Positions 34,694 to 42,715 of a stretch of 42,715 nt of DNA are shown piece after piece. Under the pieces are notes generated by a model. The model worked only from the letters and a program-made list of their open reading frames with translations. It ran no database searches and had not been told where the DNA came from. Source of the stretch: a gamma proteobacterium symbiont of Taylorina sp. (GTDB lineage Bacteria; Pseudomonadota; Gammaproteobacteria; GRL18); assembly GCA_025655455.1 (NCBI GenBank), contig JAHXIV010000018.1, positions 1 through 42,715 of the forward strand. The letters run 5' to 3'. Position 1 is the first letter of the stretch. The number at the start of each line of letters is the position of its first letter. The position numbers and the translations under genes were made by a program.

Positions 34694-36223
34694 ATGAAAC
34701 AATCTCTTCAATTACGTCTGGGGCAGCAGCTGACAATGACGCCTCAATTACAGCAAGCTATCAAGCTGCTGCAATTATCCAGTCTTGATCTTCAGCAGGA
34801 AATACAAGAGGCGCTAGATAGTAATGTGATGCTTGAAATTGATGAAGAGCATAATAATGATAAAAGCACAACTGACACTGCAACACAAAAAGATTCCGCA
34901 TCTTCAGATGACATCTCAACGACTAATGATGATTTAAGCAATGAAATAAAATCTGAACAGGTTGACTTTGAAAATACCCAAAATGATATTCCTCAGGAAC
35001 TTGCTACTGATTCCAGCTGGGAAGATGAATATGACACCCTCGGCTCATACACAGCCGGTCCCGCTGCAAGCAGCCATGCTTCAACAAGTTCATGGAACGG
35101 GGATAGTGATTTATTTGAAAATAACGGTAAAACTGAAGACAGTCTGCAGGAACATCTGATCTGGCAGTTGGAAATGACTCCCTTTAGTCAGGCCGATAGG
35201 CTGATCGCTGAAACTATTATTGATTCTATTGATGATTCCGGCTATTTAATGCAATCTTTAGAGGAATTGTTAGAAGCTTTTACACCTGAAGATGAAATTA
35301 ATCTGGAAGAAATTGAAGCGGTATTACATCAAATTCAGAACTTTGACCCACCAGGTGTCGGTGCCAGAGACCTGAAGGAAAATCTACTATTACAATTACG
35401 GACTCTGGATAATAATACTCAATGGCTGTCAGAAGCAAAAATTCTGGTTTCCAGACATATTAATCTATTAGCCAAGCGCGACTTTACAACATTGAAACGT
35501 CGTATGAAACTAAATGAAAATAATCTGGCTCAGGTAATTAATCTCATTAAAAGCTTGAGTCCAAGACCCGGCAGCCATATATCTGATGATAGGCCTCACT
35601 ATATTACCCCTGATGTTTATGTAAAAAAAATTAAGGGTGAATGGGTCTGTGAGCTTAATCCTGACACAGCCCCAAATATCAAGGTTAATGAACAATATTT
35701 GAGTCTGGTCAAAGGTGCAAAAAGATCAACGGATATGGATTCAATTAAAGAGCATTTACAGGAAGCTCGCTGGTTTATAAAAAGTTTACAAAGCCGCAAT
35801 GATACATTATTAAAAGTTTCCCGTTGCATTTTGGATTTTCAGAGAGACTTTTTTGACTATGGAGAAGAACATATGCGGGCATTAGTGCTTGCAGATGTCG
35901 CTGATGTGGTTGAAATGCATGAGTCAACTATTTCCAGGGTAACAACACAAAAATATATGCATACGCCCGGCGGGATTTTTGAGTTAAAATACTTTTTCTC
36001 CAGCCATGTGACAACAGCCAGTGGCGGCGAAGCTTCAGCAACAGCCATCCGAGCAATTATAAAAAAAATGATTGCTAAAGAAGACTGCCGCAAACCATTA
36101 AGTGATAATAAAATTGCTAATATGTTAGCAGAACAGAATTATAAAATCGCTCGACGTACGGTAGCAAAATACCGTGAGTCGATGTCAATACCACCCTCTA
36201 ATGAGAGAAAAGATATTGCCTGA
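34694..36223 (+). CDS. rpoN: RNA polymerase sigma-54 factor
   Basis: 509 residues. Region I is Gln/Leu-rich (LGQQLTMTPQLQQAIKLLQL); region II is acidic and low-complexity (about 60-150); the core-binding and helix-turn-helix parts follow (FDPPGVGARDLKENL, SRVTTQKYMHTPGGIFELKY); the RpoN box ARRTVAKYRE lies at 486-495. It directs transcription from -24/-12 promoters with enhancer ATPases. The 186-bp gap before it shows no hairpin I trust. Confidence 0.96.
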   Translation: MKQSLQLRLGQQLTMTPQLQQAIKLLQLSSLDLQQEIQEALDSNVMLEIDEEHNNDKSTTDTATQKDSASSDDISTTNDDLSNEIKSEQVDFENTQNDIPQELATDSSWEDEYDTLGSYTAGPAASSHASTSSWNGDSDLFENNGKTEDSLQEHLIWQLEMTPFSQADRLIAETIIDSIDDSGYLMQSLEELLEAFTPEDEINLEEIEAVLHQIQNFDPPGVGARDLKENLLLQLRTLDNNTQWLSEAKILVSRHINLLAKRDFTTLKRRMKLNENNLAQVINLIKSLSPRPGSHISDDRPHYITPDVYVKKIKGEWVCELNPDTAPNIKVNEQYLSLVKGAKRSTDMDSIKEHLQEARWFIKSLQSRNDTLLKVSRCILDFQRDFFDYGEEHMRALVLADVADVVEMHESTISRVTTQKYMHTPGGIFELKYFFSSHVTTASGGEASATAIRAIIKKMIAKEDCRKPLSDNKIANMLAEQNYKIARRTVAKYRESMSIPPSNERKDIA

Positions 36224-36417
36224 ACAGAAGCACTCTAATTAAGAGTCCTTAACCAAAAAAATTTGGCTGGAATTATTTAAGTAACATCAAAATGACTTAA
36301 AATAATTTCAGATAAATTTTTTGTTACTCAAGAGAGAAAGAGTCATTCTTCATACAGGTATAAAAGCGATGGATATTTTATATTATAGCCATCATTATTA
36401 ATAAAGGAGCTAATCTT

Positions 36418-36741
36418 ATGCAAACAGATATAACTGGACATCATATCGATATCACTGATTCTTTACGTGATTACGTTAACCAAAAAATGGAACGGGTTGA
36501 ACGTCACTTTGATATCGTGAGCCAGGCGCATGTTATTTTAAGTGTTGAAAAACAACGTCAAAAAGCTGAAGCAACCCTGACGTTCAAGGGCAGTAAAGTT
36601 TTTGCCGACGCTGTTGCTGAAGATATGTATGCAGCGATTGATAGCCTGATTGATAAACTTGACCGACAGGTTAAAAAGCACAAAGAAAAACTAACTGATC
36701 ATCACCGTGGCGAAGTCAGTCTGAAAACCCATGATGTGTAA
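36418..36741 (+). CDS. hpf: Ribosome hibernation-promoting factor
   Basis: 107 residues, short HPF/RaiA family: DITGHHIDITDSLRDYVNQK, VEKQRQKAEATLTFKG, DMYAAIDSLIDKLDRQVKKH. Binds the decoding channel of the 30S subunit and favours 100S dimers in stationary phase. Strong AAGGAG ribosome site. Confidence 0.93.
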   Translation: MQTDITGHHIDITDSLRDYVNQKMERVERHFDIVSQAHVILSVEKQRQKAEATLTFKGSKVFADAVAEDMYAAIDSLIDKLDRQVKKHKEKLTDHHRGEVSLKTHDV

Positions 36742-36890
36742 CATTTAATTCTTACAAAATTATTATTATTTTGGAAATCCGGGGCGGAGTCAGATGACAG
36801 GCATAGGATACATCAGTAATCAATTAAGCCAGCCATCCAGATTCCGTCTTAAATGAATCAACATAAGCCAGAAAACCTCATCCTGCCACT

Positions 36891-37340
36891 ATGAATTTTG
36901 ACAATCTCATCAAAATCGAACAGATTCGAACCAATGTGAATGCCAGTAGTAAAAAGAAAGTACTGGAAACAATCAGCCAGATAGTAAGTGAGTGCTATCC
37001 ACAGTACCAATCCACTAAAATTTTTGAGACACTGGTAGAACGTGAGCGTCTGGGCAGTACTGGAATTGGACATGGTGTTGCACTTCCTCATGGACGTTTG
37101 AGTGATTGTAAAGAACCCATAGGCATTTTTATTAGTCTTACAGAAGGTGTTGATTTTGACGCCATAGATCAACAAGATGTTAAATTAATATTTGCTCTGC
37201 TGGTACCGGAAAATTCAACACAGGCACATTTACAGATATTAGCCAAACTTGCTGAGTTTTTTCGTCAGGAAGAAAATCGACAAACTCTGAATAATGCCGC
37301 ATCTTCAGAGAGTATTTATCAACTTCTTATTAACTTATAG
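36891..37340 (+). CDS. ptsN: Nitrogen PTS EIIA component
   Basis: 149 residues. Active-site His is in GHGVALPHGRL; also ERERLGSTGIG, DQQDVKLIFALLVPENSTQA. PtsN takes phosphate from NPr and controls potassium uptake and other regulators. Between hpf and hprK as in many gammaproteobacteria. The 149-bp gap before it carries GGGGCGGAGTCAG, perhaps a repeat fragment. Confidence 0.93.
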   Translation: MNFDNLIKIEQIRTNVNASSKKKVLETISQIVSECYPQYQSTKIFETLVERERLGSTGIGHGVALPHGRLSDCKEPIGIFISLTEGVDFDAIDQQDVKLIFALLVPENSTQAHLQILAKLAEFFRQEENRQTLNNAASSESIYQLLINL

Positions 37341-37385
37341 TTACCTTATAGCTTTGTCTAAAATACTTTTAAGCAGTATAAAATT

Positions 37386-37919
37386 ATGAATATCCTTCCC
37401 GGGCACGGAGTATTGTTCAGCTTAAAATCAATAGGGATATTTTTAGTTGGAGAAAGCGGTACAGGTAAGTCGGAAACAGTTCTGCAACTGGTCACTCAAG
37501 GAGCAGTACTCATCTGTGATGATGCTCCGGAATTGGACATCAACAACAATAATAGAGAAGTTACAGGCAGTTGTCCAGATGGCTTCCATGGCCTTATGCA
37601 CATTCGTGATATTGGTATTATCAATATTATAGACTTGTTTGGGCAACAGTCCTTTAAAAAACAGCAGTCTATTGACCTGGTCATTGAGCTCACTCAAAGT
37701 AGAAATCAAAGTTTATCCAATATTCATTTAACTCCAGACTACAAACAATGGTATTACAATACTCAGCATGAAAACAGTAAACACAAACCTGACTCATGGG
37801 GTGTTCCCGGAATGAAAATTCAATTATCACCGGGTCGAAACATCCCACTCCTGGTTCTGACTGCAATCAGTCAGTTCGCATGCACTGATCAACAATCCAC
37901 TCATAATATTAAGCAATAA
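37386..37919 (+). CDS. hprK: HPr kinase/phosphorylase, C-terminal kinase domain only
   Basis: 177 residues. P-loop GESGTGKSE at 22-30, acids in ICDDAPEL, and the family signature near 60-86 (EVTGSCPDGFHGLMHIRD, then IGIINIIDLFG). The usual HprK has a further N-terminal domain of about 130 residues, missing here; the frame begins right at HGVLFSL, the start of the kinase domain. A similar short form is known in alphaproteobacteria. It would phosphorylate a Ser on HPr or NPr. No HPr gene is in this window. Confidence 0.85.
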   Translation: MNILPGHGVLFSLKSIGIFLVGESGTGKSETVLQLVTQGAVLICDDAPELDINNNNREVTGSCPDGFHGLMHIRDIGIINIIDLFGQQSFKKQQSIDLVIELTQSRNQSLSNIHLTPDYKQWYYNTQHENSKHKPDSWGVPGMKIQLSPGRNIPLLVLTAISQFACTDQQSTHNIKQ

Positions 37920-37933
37920 TAAGGTCAATACAT

Positions 37934-38791
37934 ATGAAACTACAAATTGTTAGTGGTATTTCAGGCTCAGGAAAAACCACGGCTTTACAAGTACTCGAAG
38001 ATCTGGATTATTATTGTATTGATAACCTGCCAATAGAATTACTTTCTGAATTACTGACAGAGAGCCTGAAAAACCGTCCTGACATAGATAAAGTTGCCAT
38101 TGGTATTGACGCACGAACCCCCGGAAGTAATCTTGCTGATATTTCAGTGATTATTCAGCATCTGGAAAAAAATAGCATTCAATGTAATATCCTTTTTCTT
38201 CATGCACAGACTTCTATTTTGCTCAAACGTTTTAGCGAAACACGCAGAAAGCATCCGTTGACCAATGAACAGACTTCCCTTGAAGAAGCCATTGAACAGG
38301 AACGAAAAATACTGGGTGTTATACAGAAAACAGCCCATGATAATATTGACACTTCCAACCAGAATGTTCATCAGCTAAGAGATAAAATCAAACATCTGGT
38401 GCTACTGAATAACCAGCCTGTTATGGCCTTACAATTTACTTCTTTTGGTTTTAAACATGGTATGCCGGATGAAGCAGATATTATCTTTGATATGCGCTGC
38501 TTACCCAATCCTCACTGGGAGCCGACACTAAGACCCTTAACCGGAAGAGATCAGGCCGTGATCAAGTTTCTCCAGCAGCAGCAGAGTTGTAATGAAATGT
38601 TTTCAGATATACAGCAGTATATTGAAAAATGGTTACCCTGTTATGAAAAAAATAATCGCAACTATTTTACCATTGCCATCGGTTGTACCGGTGGACAGCA
38701 TCGTTCTGTTTATATGGCCGAACAACTGACGAAATATTTTCAACAAAAAAGAGAAGCTGTGATGGTCAGACATAGAGAAATACCGGTATAA
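37934..38791 (+). CDS. rapZ: RNase adapter protein RapZ
   Basis: 285 residues. N-terminal P-loop SGISGSGKTTALQ, DLDYYCIDNLPIELL, VAIGIDART; C-terminal sensor and RNA-binding domain with FGFKHGMPDEADIIFDMRCL, PNPHWEPTLRPLTG, GCTGGQHRSVYMAEQL. In E. coli RapZ guides RNase E to the GlmZ small RNA and senses glucosamine-6-phosphate. Fifteen bases after hprK, in the same run. Confidence 0.95.
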   Translation: MKLQIVSGISGSGKTTALQVLEDLDYYCIDNLPIELLSELLTESLKNRPDIDKVAIGIDARTPGSNLADISVIIQHLEKNSIQCNILFLHAQTSILLKRFSETRRKHPLTNEQTSLEEAIEQERKILGVIQKTAHDNIDTSNQNVHQLRDKIKHLVLLNNQPVMALQFTSFGFKHGMPDEADIIFDMRCLPNPHWEPTLRPLTGRDQAVIKFLQQQQSCNEMFSDIQQYIEKWLPCYEKNNRNYFTIAIGCTGGQHRSVYMAEQLTKYFQQKREAVMVRHREIPV

Positions 38792-38922
38792 GTTTTGCTG
38801 CTTTATATCAGCTATACAAGCAATTGAGAATGTTAATCAATTTATATTCCTGATACTATGTCAGTATTTCTTGATAAAATAAGAATTTCATAGCTTACGT
38901 TTATACCAGGAAGGTATTTTAC

Positions 38923-39369
38923 ATGAAACTTGCATTACCAAAGAACTGTATAACAGGTATAAAAAAAATAGATACTCAACATCAAAAATTAGTTGATGCA
39001 ATTAATGATTTGGATAAAGCTATTATATTGAATAAAAATAATCATATTGTATCTGGTATATTAGAGCAAATGACCCAATATGTAGAGACGCACTTTTTAG
39101 ATGAAGAGGAAATGTTGCGTCGATGCCAATACCCGCGACTGAAAGAACATCAGCAATGCCATAGTAAGTTTATTAAACAAATTAAATTATTCCAAAAAAT
39201 GCAAAAACAAGGATTACCTAATATTGAAACTCAAATCTTTATTTTTTTGAAAGAATGGGTTTTTATTCACATAAAACATACTGATATGGCTTATCTTACC
39301 CATATTAAGTTGTGCTCTAACTCTGCCAGGGTGACAACGTGGAAGATATTAACAAATGATGATAGTTAA
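38923..39369 (+). CDS. Bacteriohemerythrin
   Basis: 148 residues with a full set of di-iron ligands: His20 (DTQHQKL), His57 and Glu61 (HFLDEEE), His76 and His80 (EHQQCH), His116 and Asp121 (HIKHTD). It should bind O2 reversibly and act as carrier or sensor. Its end is 51 bases from a GGDEF gene on the same strand, so the pair may be an oxygen-linked c-di-GMP module. Confidence 0.92.
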   Translation: MKLALPKNCITGIKKIDTQHQKLVDAINDLDKAIILNKNNHIVSGILEQMTQYVETHFLDEEEMLRRCQYPRLKEHQQCHSKFIKQIKLFQKMQKQGLPNIETQIFIFLKEWVFIHIKHTDMAYLTHIKLCSNSARVTTWKILTNDDS

Positions 39370-39420
39370 TAACTGTAAAATCATCTAAAATATAGAGTAC
39401 ATTTAAAGGAGTTACTTTAC

Positions 39421-40500
39421 GTGAATAAATTTAATAATATTGAATTTGTCGACAGTCTGGCTGAAGTAACCAGTCATTTTGACCAGGATGTGATAGAACG
39501 AAGTCTTCTACAAACCCTGGTTGATTTTGCTCCTTCTTCAGAATATCGATTATATCGAGTTTTATTACATGATTCAGAAATAGGATTGGCATTAACGGCT
39601 TATGCAAAAAATAATATCATTGATACATTAGAGCATGAAATCAAAAATATAAAACTCCCTGACGTATTTCGTCAATCAATTAATAAAGCAATTGAAACTC
39701 AGTCTATTCAGATAATCAATGATCCAAAAATAGATAAAAAGACACATCTTATCTATCCTGCAATGGACAAGAATAATGAAAATTACTCAGTTTTAATTCA
39801 GTCAAATATTGATTTGAATTTTGAAAATCAACGTCTAATTCATGCTTTACTTAAAGTTTATTCAAATTATCTGGAATTAATTGAAAAAACCAGAAGAGAT
39901 AAATTAACCCAGTTATTAAATAGAGAAACATTGGATGCTGAGATTACACGCTTATTAATGCGTAACAATACTCCAGAAAGCAATATTCTGAAGTTTCCTG
40001 ACTATCCAACGTCAGATGCCAGACGTACAGCAAAAAACAGTACCTATTGGCTGGGACTAGTCGATATTGATTTTTTTAAAAAAATCAATGATACCTATGG
40101 TCACTTGTATGGTGATGAAGTGCTCATCTTAGTTGCAAGATTATTAGAGAAAAGTATCCGGGAATATGATCTTGCATTTAGATATGGCGGGGAAGAGTTT
40201 GTGATTATTGCTGTATCAGATGAACTTGAAATGGCCGCTTTAGCATTTGAACGAATTAGAAAAGTGATTAATGAGCATCCTTATGCAAATGTAGAAGGTT
40301 TATCGGTCAGTATTGGTTTTTCTCAAGTGACCAATCAAATGTCCCCCTCTGATGTGATTGGTGAAGCAGATACTGCTCTTTACTATGCCAAAGATAATGG
40401 TCGGAATCAGGTACAATTTTATAACGATTTGGTAGAAAAGGGCTTAATTGAAAAAAGTAATGAAGATAATGTTGAATCAGGTGGAATTGAGTTCTTTTGA
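39421..40500 (+). CDS. GGDEF-domain diguanylate cyclase
   Basis: 359 residues from a GTG with AAAGGAG just upstream. Residues 1-155 may be a GAF-like sensory domain (weak). The GGDEF domain begins near 158 (RRDKLTQLLNRETLD), with VDIDFFKKINDTYGHLYGDE, the active loop GGEEF at 256-260 and an inhibitory I-site R247-E-Y-D250. A stretch of about 30 residues (180-208) is inserted after the first helix. It should make c-di-GMP and be feedback inhibited. No EAL domain and no membrane segment. The hemerythrin upstream may feed it a signal. Confidence 0.9.
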   Translation: MNKFNNIEFVDSLAEVTSHFDQDVIERSLLQTLVDFAPSSEYRLYRVLLHDSEIGLALTAYAKNNIIDTLEHEIKNIKLPDVFRQSINKAIETQSIQIINDPKIDKKTHLIYPAMDKNNENYSVLIQSNIDLNFENQRLIHALLKVYSNYLELIEKTRRDKLTQLLNRETLDAEITRLLMRNNTPESNILKFPDYPTSDARRTAKNSTYWLGLVDIDFFKKINDTYGHLYGDEVLILVARLLEKSIREYDLAFRYGGEEFVIIAVSDELEMAALAFERIRKVINEHPYANVEGLSVSIGFSQVTNQMSPSDVIGEADTALYYAKDNGRNQVQFYNDLVEKGLIEKSNEDNVESGGIEFF

Positions 40501-40623
40501 TACTGTTTTAGTTATTAAGTAATCAACGCGGATTCACGTAATGATTTTAATAACTAATATTAAAAATTAGAAGCTTATTTAAAGTCTGAATTGGTATGAG
40601 GGTGCGTTTTTTATCCCACATTC

Positions 40624-40648
40624 CCGAACATCCCCTTCGGTTTTTTTT
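40624..40648 (+). terminator. Intrinsic terminator after the GGDEF gene
   Basis: CCGAA-CATCCCC-TTCGG hairpin followed by eight T. It ends the hemerythrin-GGDEF unit on the plus strand, ahead of the convergent AsmA gene. Confidence 0.65.
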
Positions 40649-40658
40649 GTCTTTTACT

Positions 40659-42710
40659 CTAGTCTAGCTTTAAAGATCCATTATAAAATGGCTCTTCGCA
40701 CTTTGGTATTATCTTGCTGGTTAGTTTAGAAGTCACAGATTTTATAGGATTAACAATACCTTTAACAAGAATATTGACTTTTTTTGTCGTAGGTGAGTGC
40801 AAACTCCCTGTAACAGATTCTTTGTAGATAGGACAGCCATATTGATCAACTGTAGCCACCTGAAACTGCATAAAGGTTTCATCACGCAGATTAATTTGAC
40901 CTTTTATAACCAAGTGGTGATTATCTGTGGTAAAAGACACATCATCCATACTGGCGACATCTTTAGAAAATGAAATATCCGAAGTCAGTTGCCTAATCTG
41001 ACTTTTGCCTTTATGCCCCAGACTACTGGCCAGTGCAGTGTAATCTTTCCCCTTAGTCAGTGCTATCCCGGCCGGCCCCAACAAGACCACAGCACCGACA
41101 TCCAATAGTCCCACACTTTGCGAACTTTCAAAATCATTCAACACCTTATTGATATCAAAACCACTGATGGAAATATTTCTGCCTTTAGCATAGACTCTCC
41201 CCTGATTAACTTTAAAATCAGAATTTTCCAGACTGCCGGCAAAATTATTCTTAATAGAGATATAACCTTCTACATCTGATTCCAATCCCAATAAAGAAGT
41301 AATTGGTTTCAGATTTAATTGTTCACTATCAACATTAAATGCCCATTGGGGAATTTTTTTCTGCAGTGATAATTCTCCATTAGCAATAATTTTTGAATCT
41401 ACTGCATTAAAGGAAAGATTAGACAGGTTAATTTTTTTATCTTTGCCGCGTAGAGTCACTTTGATATTTTTTATCCCCTGTTTATTGTTTTCAAGCCGAT
41501 CAATGGTCAATTGAAGCAGAGAGTTTTTAGCCATTTTTTTCAAAAAAATGCTGGATAAGGGATCTAATGCTTTAGACTGATACATGATTGGAATATTTTC
41601 AAGATGAAGAACCGATTGACCAAAATGGTATTTATTTTTCACTTGATGAGTAAAATCAATCCCATCACTACTAAAATCAAGTGATTTAAGTTTCAATTCA
41701 TGCCAGGAAAATTGTTTATTCTCAAATAACAAATGTTCCCCAAGCAGCAGATGTGATTTTTTAATATCCACTTGAAATTCCTTATGAGAGAGCTTAAAGT
41801 CGGACACATTGAAATCAAACTTTTGCAGTTTAATTAAATCCAGTTGACTCCAGACCGGTTCAGAACGATCTTTAGGCAGATGATGACTCACGGCAAGAGT
41901 CAACTTCCCTTTACTACTCAAATCAAGTTTATTAATCACCTGATCAGATTCCGTCTGACTTAAATGAAAAACAAGCTCTTCAGCAGTAAAAATACCCTTT
42001 TTTTCATTAAAAGAAAGAGATAAATCAGCAAGCTGATAGCGATTAAACCAAGCTTTTTTTAGCGTTAATTCACCTGCATAGGAATAATCAACCAATATTC
42101 TGGGATCATCAATGACCAGTTCATGGTGATCAATAATAGGTAAAATTGATAGTGATGTCTGTAATGACTCTAATTTAATAGATAAGGAATTCAGCTTATC
42201 CTGAAATTGAAAAGACTCAATAGATAAATCAATGTTTTTTATAGACAATTCATTTAAGAAAAACTTATCTATTGAAGAAGAATTATTCTTAGCCTCAATT
42301 TCATTCAAATTATTATTCAATGGGACTAAGAAGTTGTACTGCTTTTTTTTGTCTCTTATTAAATTTAACTTTTGTATATTAATACTCAGTGAAGTAATTT
42401 CAGGTTTATTCCTGTAAAGTGAAGTTAATGTTGTACCCAAAGCGATAGAATCAATTTGGGCAATCGTATTATTATGGTATGAAATTGTAATATCGTCCGC
42501 TTTAAATTTTATACCGGATAAAATGCCGAGATAAAGTTCACCATTAATTTCAAGACTAAGCCCTGTCTCCTCTTTAACCCATTGTGATATTTCATTCTTA
42601 TACTGGTTAATATCTATCAGTGTCGTGATGAGAACTGAACTGATAAAAATTATTATCAGGATAATAGCAAAGAATTTAAACAGTTTTCCAACCAGGCTCT
42701 TATCAAACAT
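40659..42710 (-). CDS. AsmA-family envelope protein
   Basis: 683 residues. One N-terminal helix (FFAIILIIIFISSVLITTLI) is followed by an AsmA domain (INQYKNEISQWVKEETGLSL, EINGELYLGILSGIKFKADD) and long beta-rich repeats; the C-terminal third matches the AsmA_2 pattern (LKPITSLLGLESDVEGYISI, SQSVGLLDVGAVVLLGPAGI, MDDVSFTTDNHHLVIKG). AsmA-like proteins form grooves that bridge inner and outer membranes for phospholipids. The start is five bases from the window edge, but the start and helix look natural. Confidence 0.85.
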   Translation of the reverse strand: MFDKSLVGKLFKFFAIILIIIFISSVLITTLIDINQYKNEISQWVKEETGLSLEINGELYLGILSGIKFKADDITISYHNNTIAQIDSIALGTTLTSLYRNKPEITSLSINIQKLNLIRDKKKQYNFLVPLNNNLNEIEAKNNSSSIDKFFLNELSIKNIDLSIESFQFQDKLNSLSIKLESLQTSLSILPIIDHHELVIDDPRILVDYSYAGELTLKKAWFNRYQLADLSLSFNEKKGIFTAEELVFHLSQTESDQVINKLDLSSKGKLTLAVSHHLPKDRSEPVWSQLDLIKLQKFDFNVSDFKLSHKEFQVDIKKSHLLLGEHLLFENKQFSWHELKLKSLDFSSDGIDFTHQVKNKYHFGQSVLHLENIPIMYQSKALDPLSSIFLKKMAKNSLLQLTIDRLENNKQGIKNIKVTLRGKDKKINLSNLSFNAVDSKIIANGELSLQKKIPQWAFNVDSEQLNLKPITSLLGLESDVEGYISIKNNFAGSLENSDFKVNQGRVYAKGRNISISGFDINKVLNDFESSQSVGLLDVGAVVLLGPAGIALTKGKDYTALASSLGHKGKSQIRQLTSDISFSKDVASMDDVSFTTDNHHLVIKGQINLRDETFMQFQVATVDQYGCPIYKESVTGSLHSPTTKKVNILVKGIVNPIKSVTSKLTSKIIPKCEEPFYNGSLKLD

Positions 42711-42715
42711 AAAAA

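Noticed and set aside
36224..36417. Sigma-54 promoter before hpf (TGGCTGGAATTATTT)
   Set aside because: It has GG at -24 but lacks the GC at -12, so it does not fit the consensus.
36858..37175. 105-codon minus-strand frame over ptsN
   Set aside because: Antisense of ptsN with no domain; ptsN is certain from its active-site motif.

Overview
This window comes from an AT-rich gammaproteobacterium. The evidence is the gammaproteobacterial order of the mla-ibaG-murA-his block, the divergent mlaA-yrbG-kdsC-lptCAB-rpoN-hpf-ptsN-hprK-rapZ block, the sspA/sspB pair beside a three-gene cytochrome bc1 operon, and the PVWY form of the cytochrome b Qo motif. The repeat families and DUF1566/Rhs proteins recall large free-living sulfur- or methane-oxidising gammaproteobacteria, but the sequence alone does not fix the genus. 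I see no tRNA, rRNA, CRISPR array or intact transposase.

Positions 1-9200 are an accessory region. It holds a 1647-residue secreted Rhs/YD-repeat protein with an N-terminal DUF1566 domain (minus strand), a second DUF1566 protein, an Arc-type ribbon-helix-helix regulator behind a set of TGACAC operator-like sites, a frameshifted DUF1640-type gene, a complete Phd/VapC toxin-antitoxin pair with a 23-bp palindromic operator, and a DUF433 antitoxin whose DUF5615 toxin is cut off after 26 codons by a dispersed repeat. At least four families of short dispersed repeats fill the gaps.

Positions 9201-18137 are mostly housekeeping genes on the minus strand: hisC, an SPFH/HflC-like protein, a Nif3 protein, petA-petB-petC (bc1 complex) with an intrinsic terminator, then sspA-sspB-trpC-bioA. 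hisC carries an in-frame palindromic insertion of about 60 bp. A plus-strand gene at 18425-19783 encodes an exported FecR-like protein.

Positions 20066-29898 (minus strand) hold envelope lipid transport and histidine genes: canonical mlaF-mlaE-mlaD-mlaB (no mlaC), ibaG, murA, hisG, hisD, followed by a second MCE transport set made of an MlaE-like permease, an MlaF-like protein that has lost nearly every catalytic ATPase residue, a long MCE protein and a TPR lipoprotein. From 30126 the plus strand runs through mlaA, yrbG, kdsC (no kdsD), lptC, a possible 38-codon ORF, lptA, lptB, rpoN, hpf, ptsN, a kinase-domain-only hprK and rapZ. The window ends with a bacteriohemerythrin next to a GGDEF diguanylate cyclase, a terminator, and a convergent AsmA-family gene that starts almost at the window edge.

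The strongest candidates for something undescribed are the pseudo-ATPase MCE operon, the palindromic element inside hisC, the secreted DUF1566-Rhs protein, and the truncation of a toxin exactly at a repeat boundary.
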